The position numbers and the translations under genes are program-made. A DNA stretch of 13,489 nucleotides, from assembly GCA_900555085.1 (NCBI GenBank), contig USJU01000035.1, positions 1 to 13,489 on the forward strand, read 5' to 3'. Below are positions 6,258 to 12,725 of this stretch, piece after piece; within the stretch, counting starts at the first letter, position 1; each line of letters begins with the position of its first letter. The notes below the pieces were generated by a model. That model did no database searches. It was not told where the DNA came from and worked only from the letters and a program-made list of their open reading frames with translations. The stretch comes from an uncultured Clostridium sp. GTDB lineage: Bacteria > Bacillota > Clostridia > TANB77 > CAG-508.

Positions 6258-7449
6258 CTTTTGTTTCCTCCTCCCATTGATCTATTTTGTTGTTTAATTT
6301 CTTTATTGCTTCTTCTGCAATATCTTCACCTATGTAACTATCATTTTCATCTATCATTAAAGCTGCCATTTCTCTTGCTAAATCTTCTATGCTATTAGAC
6401 TTTAATTCATATTGTTTTTGTCTTTCAGATTTAACTTCTTCTATAGCATTATTTGCCATTTCAAACGCTTTTTCTTCAATTTGTTTATTCAATACTTGTA
6501 ATTTTTTATTCCAAATATCTGGTGCTGTTGAATATAACTCTTGATATCCAGATTTCATTGCTTTTTCAAAGTCAAATGTTTCAGACTCATCTCTGTTGTA
6601 TGCAACATATAATAATTCTGCAAGTTCTTCTGAACTCATAATTTTTGAGCTTACACTACAAGAATATAATGCTCTTGTTATGGATTGAGCTCTTGTATAT
6701 AATTCTGAAAAGGCATTTTCTGCTATTTCACTTTTATCTAAATTTTCGTTTATTTCTTCTGGATAATAATATATTACTAAATAATATTTATTGTTCAAAA
6801 CATTTCTGTTTTTGCTCATTCTTTCTGTATTAGCAATTATATCTTTTCCATATTCTAATAAGTTTGTTTGTTTTACAATTTCATAATATTGTTTTTTTAA
6901 TTCTTCTGCTGTATATGCTCCAGAATTAACATTAGCTTGGTATTTTATTCTATTCTTGTTTAATGCAACTTCAATTTCGTTTACATTTTGTTTATAACTT
7001 GCAAGGCTATTATCTAAATTTACAGTTCTTGTTTGTATGTATAATTGAATTGGATATCTTAATGTATTTAAAAATTGTAAAAAGCCTTCTTCAACTCCAA
7101 CTTTTTCAGCTTGTGATAATAAATCATAATTAACACCTTGGCATTGTAAAACCATAACATATCTTAATCCATTTTTTTGTATAATCATGTTGTCTTCTAT
7201 TTTATCAAATTCCATAAAGTCATATATAGATTGCTTGCTGTAACTTTCTATTTTCTTTGTTGTTTCCTTTTTATTTTTTTTGTTATTATTTAGTTGGTTA
7301 TTTTCTTGATTATTTGAATCAAGTTCTTTTTGTTGTTTTTTATTTTTCATTAGAATTACTAAATATATTAAAACTAAAACTGCAAGCAAAGCTAACATTG
7401 AAACCAGTACAATTGTTAATATCTGTGATATTTGGTCTGAATTATTCAT
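6193..7449 (-). CDS. TraC-like T4SS protein (detached VirB4 N-terminal-type domain with membrane anchor)
   Basis: The 418-residue protein has an N-terminal transmembrane helix (about residues 10-34), a Lys/Asn-rich linker, and a domain from about residue 68. The sequence YDFMEFDKIEDNMIIQKNG, then VMVLQCQGVNYDLLS, then LRYPIQLYIQTR matches the pattern of the TraC-like or N-terminal VirB4 domain found next to PrgI and VirB4 genes in Gram-positive systems. A long charged helical region follows, and the tail is strongly basic (KSRRGRKPKNATTK). It probably ties VirB4 to the membrane. The ATG at 7449 overlaps the PrgI-like stop by eight bases and has AGGAGG upstream. The gene's 3' end overlaps the VirB4 start by 65 bases. 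The family name rests on pattern recognition, not on a search. Confidence 0.75.
   Translation of the reverse strand: MNNSDQISQILTIVLVSMLALLAVLVLIYLVILMKNKKQQKELDSNNQENNQLNNNKKNKKETTKKIESYSKQSIYDFMEFDKIEDNMIIQKNGLRYVMVLQCQGVNYDLLSQAEKVGVEEGFLQFLNTLRYPIQLYIQTRTVNLDNSLASYKQNVNEIEVALNKNRIKYQANVNSGAYTAEELKKQYYEIVKQTNLLEYGKDIIANTERMSKNRNVLNNKYYLVIYYYPEEINENLDKSEIAENAFSELYTRAQSITRALYSCSVSSKIMSSEELAELLYVAYNRDESETFDFEKAMKSGYQELYSTAPDIWNKKLQVLNKQIEEKAFEMANNAIEEVKSERQKQYELKSNSIEDLAREMAALMIDENDSYIGEDIAEEAIKKLNNKIDQWEEETKDEKQEKPKSRRGRKPKNATTK
6254..6272 (-). repeat. Start-site block, copy 2 (identical to 7446-7464)
   Basis: The 19 bases AGGAGGAAACAAAAGATGA contain the ribosome binding site, spacer and ATG of virB4. 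They are identical to the block at the start of the preceding gene. In the upstream reading frame they encode EETKDE near the end of the TraC-like protein. Confidence 0.8.
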
Positions 7450-7792
7450 CTTTTGTTTCCTCCTTTACTTCATTTGTATATACATAAATTTTTCTATTTC
7501 TTTTAAATTTTATAGCTGTTAGTATTACTTGGTCTAAATTCAAACCGCCTGTTTTTCTGGTAAATTCAAATGTTTTTATATCTGGAACTTTAAGTGTTCC
7601 CAAACAAAAACCAATAATACCTAATAGTAGCACTATTATTATTCCAACTGTTTTTAACCCTATTAATGAAAGTATCCAATAAAAAATTAATCCTATTCCT
7701 GCACCTACTCCAGTATATATTAAACCTTTCGTAGAAAAAATATATAAAATTCTACCTTCTCCTTTTGTATCTCTTGGTATATAATAAGGCAT
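7442..7792 (-). CDS. PrgI family protein (VirB3-like membrane subunit)
   Basis: The 116-residue protein has the size and layout of the PrgI/VirB3 family: a short conserved lead (YYIPRDTKGEGRIL), two adjacent transmembrane helices (about residues 24-44 and 48-67), and a basic C-terminal segment with LDQVILTAIKFKRNRKIYVY, typical of PrgI proteins. VirB3-type subunits sit in the inner membrane and bind VirB4. The ATG at 7792 has AGGAGG seven bases upstream; a nearer ATG is out of frame. It is the first gene after the pilin terminator and a promoter-like site, so it appears to head the core T4SS operon. Its last codons overlap the next gene's start. Confidence 0.85.
   Translation of the reverse strand: MPYYIPRDTKGEGRILYIFSTKGLIYTGVGAGIGLIFYWILSLIGLKTVGIIIVLLLGIIGFCLGTLKVPDIKTFEFTRKTGGLNLDQVILTAIKFKRNRKIYVYTNEVKEETKDE
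7446..7464 (-). repeat. Start-site block, copy 1 (identical to 6254-6272)
   Basis: The same 19 bases AGGAGGAAACAAAAGATGA form the ribosome binding site, spacer and ATG of the TraC-like gene. In the PrgI-like frame they encode the C-terminal residues EETKDE just before the stop. The arrangement lets a ribosome finishing one gene reinitiate on the next. Confidence 0.8.
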
Positions 7793-7832
7793 TTCATTTC
7801 CTCCTATGTATAAATATAATCATTCCTTTTAT

Positions 7833-7862
7833 ATTATACCATAAACTAGAAAAAAATGTAGT
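7833..7862 (-). promoter_or_regulatory. Probable promoter of the core T4SS operon
   Basis: A consensus TATAAT (minus-strand reading of 7833-7838) lies about 25 bases before the AGGAGG of the PrgI-like gene and just downstream of a strong terminator. The -35 box is poor: ACTACA (7857-7862) at 18-base spacing is the best match. The placement supports a promoter more than the sequence does. Confidence 0.45.
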
Positions 7863-7925
7863 AAAAAAGCATAATTTATACTAATTTAATATTTTAGTAA
7901 CATTTTTGTAATATTATTTAGACAT

Positions 7926-7966
7926 AAAAAAACCTTCAGGGAGTTTAATTCCCTAAAGGTTTTTCT
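7926..7966 (-). terminator. Rho-independent terminator of the pilin transcription unit
   Basis: On the minus strand AACCTTTAGGGA pairs with TCCCTGAAGGTT (12 bp with one G-U pair) around a seven-base loop, followed directly by five Us. The G-U pair is stable only in minus-strand RNA, which confirms the direction. It lies eight bases after the stop of the third pilin gene and separates the pilins from the core machine genes. Confidence 0.9.
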
Positions 7967-7973
7967 ATAAATG

Positions 7974-8336
7974 TTATTTACTAATTGCTGATAATACAAA
8001 TGATACTATTGTTGCAGCAAACATAACAATAAAAATTCCTATAACTAAAGGCATTAAAGATTTCTTATAATCTGCTTTTTCTTCTGCACTTCCAAGCATA
8101 TATTTAACACCTATAACCATAAGCATAATTACACCAATAACTATTGCAAAATTTCTTATTACAGTAGCCACCTTATTTCCTACAGTTTGAATACCATCAA
8201 CTTTTATATCAGCATCACCTTTTATTGTAGTAGGATTTATGTCAGCAGCAAAAACTGGTTGAATAATTGTAAATGCTAACATTACAAGTAAAATAACTGC
8301 TACTATTTTTAGTACTTTTTTACTATTTAATTTCAT
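7974..8336 (-). CDS. VirB2/TrbC-like pilin 3
   Basis: The 120-residue protein has a signal peptide with a likely cleavage after VFA (about residue 30), a short mature N-terminus, then two hydrophobic helices (about 62-80 and 95-117) joined by the loop GSAEEKADYKKSLMP. This two-helix hairpin with a basic or acidic cytoplasmic loop is the hallmark of TrbC/VirB2-type pilins. Mature subunits are stored in the membrane and assembled into the pilus or surface channel. The ATG at 8336 has AAGGAGG eight bases upstream. The third of three pilin-like genes, it is followed by a strong terminator. No good promoter is visible in the 75 bases upstream, so it is probably read together with pilin 2. Confidence 0.88.
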   Translation of the reverse strand: MKLNSKKVLKIVAVILLVMLAFTIIQPVFAADINPTTIKGDADIKVDGIQTVGNKVATVIRNFAIVIGVIMLMVIGVKYMLGSAEEKADYKKSLMPLVIGIFIVMFAATIVSFVLSAISK

Positions 8337-8376
8337 AGTTTTATCCTCCTTTTAAATTTTATATATTTTATATTAT

Positions 8377-8399
8377 TTTTCTCTATGTATTTGAGAAAA
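8377..8399 (-). other. Small AU-rich inverted repeat between pilin 2 and pilin 3
   Basis: TTTTCTC and GAGAAAA pair around a nine-base loop, 12 bases after the pilin 2 stop. There is no U-run after it on the minus strand, so it is not a convincing terminator. It might protect the upstream message end after processing, or be chance in AT-rich DNA. Confidence 0.25.
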
Positions 8400-8411
8400 T
8401 ATTAATAACTA

Positions 8412-8804
8412 TTACCCTACTGCTCCTGCTATTACCATAGCAATTTTCCATATAGTAAAAGCTCCAAACATTACTCCACATCCTATAAGATAGGGTACCA
8501 TTTGTTCTTTTATTTCTGCTTTATCTTCTGCACTTCCTGTAATAATTCTTATTCCCATTACTCCAACTATTATTACAGAAATCGCAACACCTATTATTAA
8601 TAAAATATTATATACTTTTTTTACAACGTTACTAAATTTAGTTCCATTAATAGTTGCAATATCCTTTTGGTTCTTTCCTGTTGAAATAAAAGAGTCACCC
8701 TGTGAAATTGTTCCGTCGAAAGTAGTATCTGCATTGCTATAATTACAAAATCCTCCTAAGATTATTACAGAAAAAATTATTATTGATATTAATACTTTTT
8801 TCAT
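8412..8804 (-). CDS. VirB2/TrbC-like pilin 2
   Basis: The protein has 130 residues from the ATG at 8804: a signal peptide ending near SNA (residue 25), a short polar region, and two helices (about 65-88 and 104-128) joined by GSAEDKAEIKEQMVP, the same pilin motif as its neighbours. I chose this ATG because AAGGAG lies seven bases upstream and a signal peptide starts there. The reading frame is open further up to a GTG at 8846, but that GTG lies within a TATAAT promoter element and would add a basic leader before the signal peptide. A good promoter sits directly upstream. It is divergent enough from pilins 1 and 3 to be a distinct subunit rather than a recent duplicate. Confidence 0.85.
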   Translation of the reverse strand: MKKVLISIIIFSVIILGGFCNYSNADTTFDGTISQGDSFISTGKNQKDIATINGTKFSNVVKKVYNILLIIGVAISVIIVGVMGIRIITGSAEDKAEIKEQMVPYLIGCGVMFGAFTIWKIAMVIAGAVG

Positions 8805-8837
8805 AGTTTTTCTCCTTTTTCTGCCACTACACTTTAT

Positions 8838-8866
8838 ATTATACACTATTTTGTTTTTTTTTGCAA
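8838..8866 (-). promoter_or_regulatory. Promoter of pilin 2
   Basis: TTGCAA (8861-8866) and a consensus TATAAT (8838-8843) are separated by 17 bases on the minus strand. They place the transcript start about 25-30 bases before the pilin 2 ATG. The site fills the short gap after the pilin 1 stop. Confidence 0.65.
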
Positions 8867-8876
8867 TAATTCATTT

Positions 8877-9572
8877 TTATTTCATGATATTATATATAAG
8901 TTGTGGAATTATACTTCCCGCAGCTAAAACTATTACACCAATTAAATATTTTGGAAGTCTTTTTTTGTAGTCAGCCCTTTCTTCTGCACTTCCAAGTATT
9001 GCTTGTACTCCTATTATCATTAAAAATATAACAGATAAAACTATTCCAACATTTCTAATAACTCCTAATATTGGTCCAACTTTACCTTGTATTTTTGACG
9101 AATAAACTTTTCCTGTCTTGTACACATTTTGATTTATCGTAGGATCTATAACTGAACTTTCTCCAGTTTGACTGTCCATTTCTTTTACCTTTGTAGTATA
9201 TGCTTTCGTTAATTTTTGTTTTACAGATTTATTAGTAACTTTATTCTGCCATACATTAAGTATACTCGAAGGTACCGTGCTTTTTAATTCCTCAACACTT
9301 TTTTTATCACAATATTTTTTTATTCTTGATTTTGAAATATTCTTTAAGGCTGAATCAACCTTAGAAATTGTTGTTGTATCACTACTAACCTTACTATACC
9401 AGCCACATAAAGTATCTATAGAAACTCCTCTAGTTCCATTTTTTTGTATATATTTTGAGATTTCACTTGAGCTTGCATCTGCTGCTGGTATTGTATCTTT
9501 AGCATAGCTTGTTGATAGTCCTAAAACAACCATCATTGTCAAAATAAAGATAATTATTTTTTTTATTTTCAT
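8877..9572 (-). CDS. VirB2/TrbC-like pilin 1 with an added extracytoplasmic domain
   Basis: The 231-residue protein has a signal peptide (cleavage near SYA, residue 24), then about 135 residues of Lys/Ser/Thr-rich exported sequence with two cysteines (Cys56, Cys88). A C-terminal VirB2-like hairpin follows: helix at about 166-192, loop GSAEERADYKKRLP, and helix at about 208-230. Most VirB2-type pilins are 90-130 residues, so the exported N-terminal domain is an addition of unknown role. It could be a tip or minor subunit displaying that domain, or an adhesin-like variant. The ATG at 9572 has AAGGGAG seven bases upstream. It is the first gene of the transfer cluster. Confidence 0.8.
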   Translation of the reverse strand: MKIKKIIIFILTMMVVLGLSTSYAKDTIPAADASSSEISKYIQKNGTRGVSIDTLCGWYSKVSSDTTTISKVDSALKNISKSRIKKYCDKKSVEELKSTVPSSILNVWQNKVTNKSVKQKLTKAYTTKVKEMDSQTGESSVIDPTINQNVYKTGKVYSSKIQGKVGPILGVIRNVGIVLSVIFLMIIGVQAILGSAEERADYKKRLPKYLIGVIVLAAGSIIPQLIYNIMK

Positions 9573-9617
9573 ATTATTACTCCCTTATTTAAGATGTATA
9601 ATATATACTCTCTATTT

Positions 9618-9646
9618 AATATTACATACTTTTTTACTTTTTGCAA
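9618..9646 (-). promoter_or_regulatory. Candidate promoter of pilin 1
   Basis: TTGCAA (9641-9646), the same -35 sequence as the pilin 2 promoter, is followed after 17 bases by AATATT with an upstream TGT (extended -10 like), or after 16 bases by TAATAT. The match is moderate, but the position behind the Spo0E terminator and before the first pilin gene fits. Confidence 0.4.
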
Positions 9647-9676
9647 TATTTTTTTACATTTTTTTTGTTTTTTTAC

Positions 9677-9711
9677 AAAAAAATAGCAATGTAGTAGTAT
9701 ACATTGCTATT
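9677..9711 (-). terminator. Rho-independent terminator of the Spo0E-like gene
   Basis: AATAGCAATGTA and its exact complement form a 12-bp stem with a six-base loop, followed by a run of Us (9677-9683 region). The TAG stop codon (9707-9709) lies inside the 5' arm of the stem. Confidence 0.88.
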
Positions 9712-9883
9712 CTATAATTAACTTACCTGCGATTACTTTTCCAGTTCTTTTGGTTATTCCGTAGTATTCTTCTATTAATTTATCTAATTCTACACTTAGT
9801 TGGTATATTTTTGAATAATCTTCATTTGATTCTATGCTTTTGTTTAATTTTTCTCTTAATTTACATATTTCATCATTTAACAT
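9707..9883 (-). CDS. Spo0E-like sporulation regulatory phosphatase
   Basis: The protein has 58 residues from the ATG at 9883. It is a helical hairpin with the family signature: IxxLRxxL near the start (EICKLREKLNKSI) and the second helix YQLSVELDKLIEEYY, which carries the SxxLDxLIxxY motif including the aspartate used by Spo0E-type phosphatases. These proteins dephosphorylate Spo0A-P and delay sporulation. The ATG is preferred because AAGGAG lies eight bases upstream; the GTG at 9892 overlaps that site and is too close. The gene has its own promoter and terminator and stands alone between the M16 operon and the pilin genes. Whether it belongs to the chromosome or travels with the transfer cluster is not visible. 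Confidence 0.85.
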   Translation of the reverse strand: MLNDEICKLREKLNKSIESNEDYSKIYQLSVELDKLIEEYYGITKRTGKVIAGKLIIE

Positions 9884-9925
9884 ATCAACCACTCCTTTTT
9901 TAACATTTTTCTTTCGTATATTTAG

Positions 9926-9954
9926 ATACTAGCATAATAATTTTGCGTTTTCAA
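9926..9954 (-). promoter_or_regulatory. Promoter of the Spo0E-like gene
   Basis: TTGAAA (9949-9954), a 17-base spacer ending in TGC, and TAGTAT (9926-9931) form a good sigma-A promoter with an extended -10. The bases upstream of the -35 are A-tract rich, like an UP element. The predicted start gives a leader of about 36 bases to the ATG. Confidence 0.7.
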
Positions 9955-10053
9955 TAAATATTTCTTATTTTTTGTTTATTTTTAGCGGTTTCGTGTTACT
10001 TTTTTTGATATTTTTTTTTTCATTTTTTAGTATTGTTTTGTTTTTTTCTTTTT

Positions 10054-10060
10054 TTCGACA
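10054..10060 (-). promoter_or_regulatory. Possible Spo0A binding site (0A box)
   Basis: The minus strand reads TGTCGAA, the exact 0A-box heptamer, 100 bases upstream of the Spo0E-like -35 box. It lies in the non-coding spacer 9884-10144, which otherwise holds A-rich homopolymer tracts, the Spo0E promoter and the M16 terminator. A seven-base match alone can arise by chance. Confidence 0.3.
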
Positions 10061-10103
10061 ACATTAGATTTTTTTCGAATTATAATAAATTTATTTAATA
10101 ACA

Positions 10104-10132
10104 TAAAACAAAGACGACCATTGGTCGCCTCT
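10104..10132 (-). terminator. Rho-independent terminator of the M16 peptidase operon
   Basis: AGAGGCGACC pairs with GGTCGTCTTT around an AAT loop (10 bp with two G-U pairs), followed by GUUUUAU. It starts 13 bases after the stop of the active M16 gene. Confidence 0.8.
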
Positions 10133-10144
10133 CCATATAAATTT

Positions 10145-11410
10145 TTATTTTACAATTGATATAACCATATTTTCTTCTTTGAACATTTTTCTTAATATTT
10201 CATTTGCATAGTTTATATTTAAACTTTTAAATTCTTCTATATATTCAAATGGTTTTATTCCTTTAAAATGGTCTGCTAATAAATTTCTAGATATTACATC
10301 TATATCATTATATTGCATTACATATTCACCATATATTTTTTTCTTTATTCTTTCAAATTCTTCTTCATGAATTCCGCTTTCAATATATTTTTTTACTTGT
10401 TTTTTTATTTCTTCAAATATTTTTTTAGGCTCTTTTGCTTGTGATGAAATTATAAAATGAGAATAGCTTTGTGAAAATTCGTAATCGTAATCTAATGGTA
10501 CTATTAAATCTTTGTTTTCATACAATTTTTTATATAATTCTGAACTTTTTCCAAGTAAAATTTCTAATATTATTTCAACTGTTAATACTTTTTTGGCATT
10601 TACCTGTTCTTCTAAATTTTCTTTTATTCCAATTACAAATATCGGTTGACTTACATTCATTACTTTTTCAGATTCTTTATTTTTTACTTCTTTTGGCTCT
10701 TTTGGATAAATTCTTTGTATATCGCCTTGTAGATCTTTCTCTACTAAATTTTCTTCAACTTTTTTTATTATTTCTTCTGGCTTAAAATCTCCACATATAA
10801 CTAAACACATATTAGAAGGATTATAAAAAGTATTATAACAATTATATAATATTTCCTTATTAATTTCGTTTATAGATTGTACGCTTCCTGCTATATCTAT
10901 TCTTACGGGACTTTCACTATACATACATTTTAATGCTTCCATATACACTCTTGTACCTGGATCATCTTCGTACATATTTATTTCTTGTTCTATTATTCCT
11001 TGCTCTTTTTTTACATTTTCATCTGTAAAATATGGATGTTGCACATAATTCATTAATTCTTTAAAGGCTTCATCAAAGTTATTTGTTGCATCTATTAAAT
11101 ATGCTGTGTAGTCATTTGTTGTATACGCATTTGCATCTACACCTATATTTGATAAAACATCTAAGCTATTAGTTCCATTTTCTTGTTCAAACATTTTATG
11201 TTCTAAGAAATGTGCCACTCCATCAGGTATTTTGCTAGTTTTTTCTTCGCCCGGAACAACAAATTCATTATCAACCGACCCAAAATGAGTTCCAATTATT
11301 GCATATTTTTTGTTTGTATTTTCTCTAGGAATAATCATTACAGTTAAACCGTTTTTCATTTTCTCAACATATATTTTCTCTTTAACAATTAAATTTTCAA
11401 TAAGTTGCAT
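10145..11410 (-). CDS. yfmH: M16 family zinc peptidase, active subunit (YmfH/YfmH-like)
   Basis: The 421-residue protein has the two-domain M16B layout. The inverted zinc motif HFLEH is at residues 67-71, and the third ligand is probably Glu143 in the EQEINMYEDD segment. The context NGLTVMIIPR, then GVAHFLEHKMFE, then VDANAYTTNDYTAY is typical of the YmfH group. In Bacillus subtilis the ymfF/ymfH pair is linked to EF-P 5-aminopentanol modification (family name YfmF/YfmH); the substrate is not evident here. M16B enzymes work as a pair of a zinc-bearing and a non-zinc subunit, and the partner lies directly upstream with a 10-base gap. The ATG at 11410 has AAGGAGG five bases upstream, overlapping the end of the partner gene, so translation is coupled. 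A terminator follows. Confidence 0.85.
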   Translation of the reverse strand: MQLIENLIVKEKIYVEKMKNGLTVMIIPRENTNKKYAIIGTHFGSVDNEFVVPGEEKTSKIPDGVAHFLEHKMFEQENGTNSLDVLSNIGVDANAYTTNDYTAYLIDATNNFDEAFKELMNYVQHPYFTDENVKKEQGIIEQEINMYEDDPGTRVYMEALKCMYSESPVRIDIAGSVQSINEINKEILYNCYNTFYNPSNMCLVICGDFKPEEIIKKVEENLVEKDLQGDIQRIYPKEPKEVKNKESEKVMNVSQPIFVIGIKENLEEQVNAKKVLTVEIILEILLGKSSELYKKLYENKDLIVPLDYDYEFSQSYSHFIISSQAKEPKKIFEEIKKQVKKYIESGIHEEEFERIKKKIYGEYVMQYNDIDVISRNLLADHFKGIKPFEYIEEFKSLNINYANEILRKMFKEENMVISIVK

Positions 11411-11420
11411 TCTTTCCTCC

Positions 11421-12686
11421 TTAATTTTTCAAAAAATAAATTGTATTTATTTTTATAGTATTAGCCAAATCTATTACTTGTTGTTTTGTTACTAATTCAA
11501 CACCTTTTTTGTACTCATTTATTGAATCTCTTGTTTTTGATATTTCATGTGAAAACGAATAAGCTATTTGTGTATCTTGTTCATCTTCTATTGCTTCTAT
11601 TGCAGATATTATATATTGTTTCGTATTTTCTAGTTCTTCTTCTGTAAAATTTCCTTGTTTCATATCTTCTATTTGCTCTTTTATTATTTTTAATGCTTTT
11701 TCATAATTTTCTATTTCTATTCCACATCTAATAAATATACTATTTTTTTGCCTTATATAATTTGAACTTGCTGTATATGCTAAACTTGCTTTTTCTCTTA
11801 CATTTTGGAATAGTTTTGAAGTTGCTGTTCCTCCAAGAATTGCATTGTATATTAGTGCTATATTTTTTGAATTCTCTACATTTGTTTCAACATTCATTCC
11901 TATTACTAATTTTCCTTGGGTTATTTCTGCACTTTCTTCTATAACTTTTTCTTTTACTTCTGTTATATTCTCAAGGCTATTTTCAATATATTCAGGCTTT
12001 CTTTCTTTCAATTTTAGAATATTATTATTGCTTACAATATATTCTTTTGCTTCTTCAGATATTTTTCCTGAAATATAAATATCAATTTTGCATTTTTGTA
12101 TAAATTCCATGTAATATTTGTATAATTCTTCGTTTGTTATTTTTTCTAGTTCTTCTATGCTTCCAAATTTATATATTCCATATGGGCTATTTTTGTACAT
12201 TTCCTCTATACATCTATTAAATGCATACATTCCTTTGTTGTCTTTTTTTGCTTCTATTATTTGTTTTAATTTTTCTTTTTCTGCTTCAAAGTACTCTTGG
12301 TTAAATTTATTTTCTTCTACTAATGGATTACATACTATATCTAATAATATTTCTATGCTTTCTTTTAGATTGTCTTCTTCTACTGGCAAATATTCGTTAT
12401 TTAAAGATTCAAGATAAAATTTTAATACTTGGTTATCTCCTATTTTGTCTATTCCACAATCGAAATTTGCTCCATACATATTTTCTAATTTTTTACTTAT
12501 TTCGTCTTGTGTTTTTATCTTTGCTGTACCTCTTCTTAATATTAAACTCAATAAAGCGTTTTTCGTTGCATTTTCTTTTGTTATTTTATTAGTTAGCATT
12601 ACTGCAATAAGATTTGTTTTGAATTTACTTGTTTTTATTGTATGTAAATCCACTCCATTTTTTATCTCTGTTTTAATACATTCCAT
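11421..12686 (-). CDS. yfmF: M16 family peptidase homologue lacking the zinc motif (YmfF/YfmF-like partner)
   Basis: The protein has 421 residues from the ATG at 12686. It keeps the M16B fold pattern, but the place of HxxEH reads SLILRRGT, so no zinc site exists. It does carry the Arg/Tyr pair that the non-catalytic subunit gives to the shared active site (Arg297 and Tyr304 in NVREKASLAYTASSNY) and the GGTATSKLFQ lead-in. It is expected to heterodimerise with the next gene's product. The ATG at 12686 is chosen over the GTG at 12692 because GAGG lies seven bases upstream of the ATG but only three from the GTG. The gene begins 39 bases after the membrane protein stop with no clear promoter between them, so read-through is possible. 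Confidence 0.85.
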   Translation of the reverse strand: MECIKTEIKNGVDLHTIKTSKFKTNLIAVMLTNKITKENATKNALLSLILRRGTAKIKTQDEISKKLENMYGANFDCGIDKIGDNQVLKFYLESLNNEYLPVEEDNLKESIEILLDIVCNPLVEENKFNQEYFEAEKEKLKQIIEAKKDNKGMYAFNRCIEEMYKNSPYGIYKFGSIEELEKITNEELYKYYMEFIQKCKIDIYISGKISEEAKEYIVSNNNILKLKERKPEYIENSLENITEVKEKVIEESAEITQGKLVIGMNVETNVENSKNIALIYNAILGGTATSKLFQNVREKASLAYTASSNYIRQKNSIFIRCGIEIENYEKALKIIKEQIEDMKQGNFTEEELENTKQYIISAIEAIEDEQDTQIAYSFSHEISKTRDSINEYKKGVELVTKQQVIDLANTIKINTIYFLKN

Positions 12687-12725
12687 ACACACACCTCTTT
12701 TTTATTATTCACAATAATTATTCGT

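Noticed and set aside
8805..8846. Fourteen-codon N-terminal extension of pilin 2 from a GTG
   Set aside because: The extension covers the TATAAT promoter and the AAGGAG site of the ATG at 8804, and would put a basic leader in front of a signal peptide.
12704..12718. Palindrome ATTATT-CAC-AATAAT upstream of the inactive M16 gene as an operator
   Set aside because: The arms are only six A/T bases, which are common by chance at this composition, and it matches no operator I can name.
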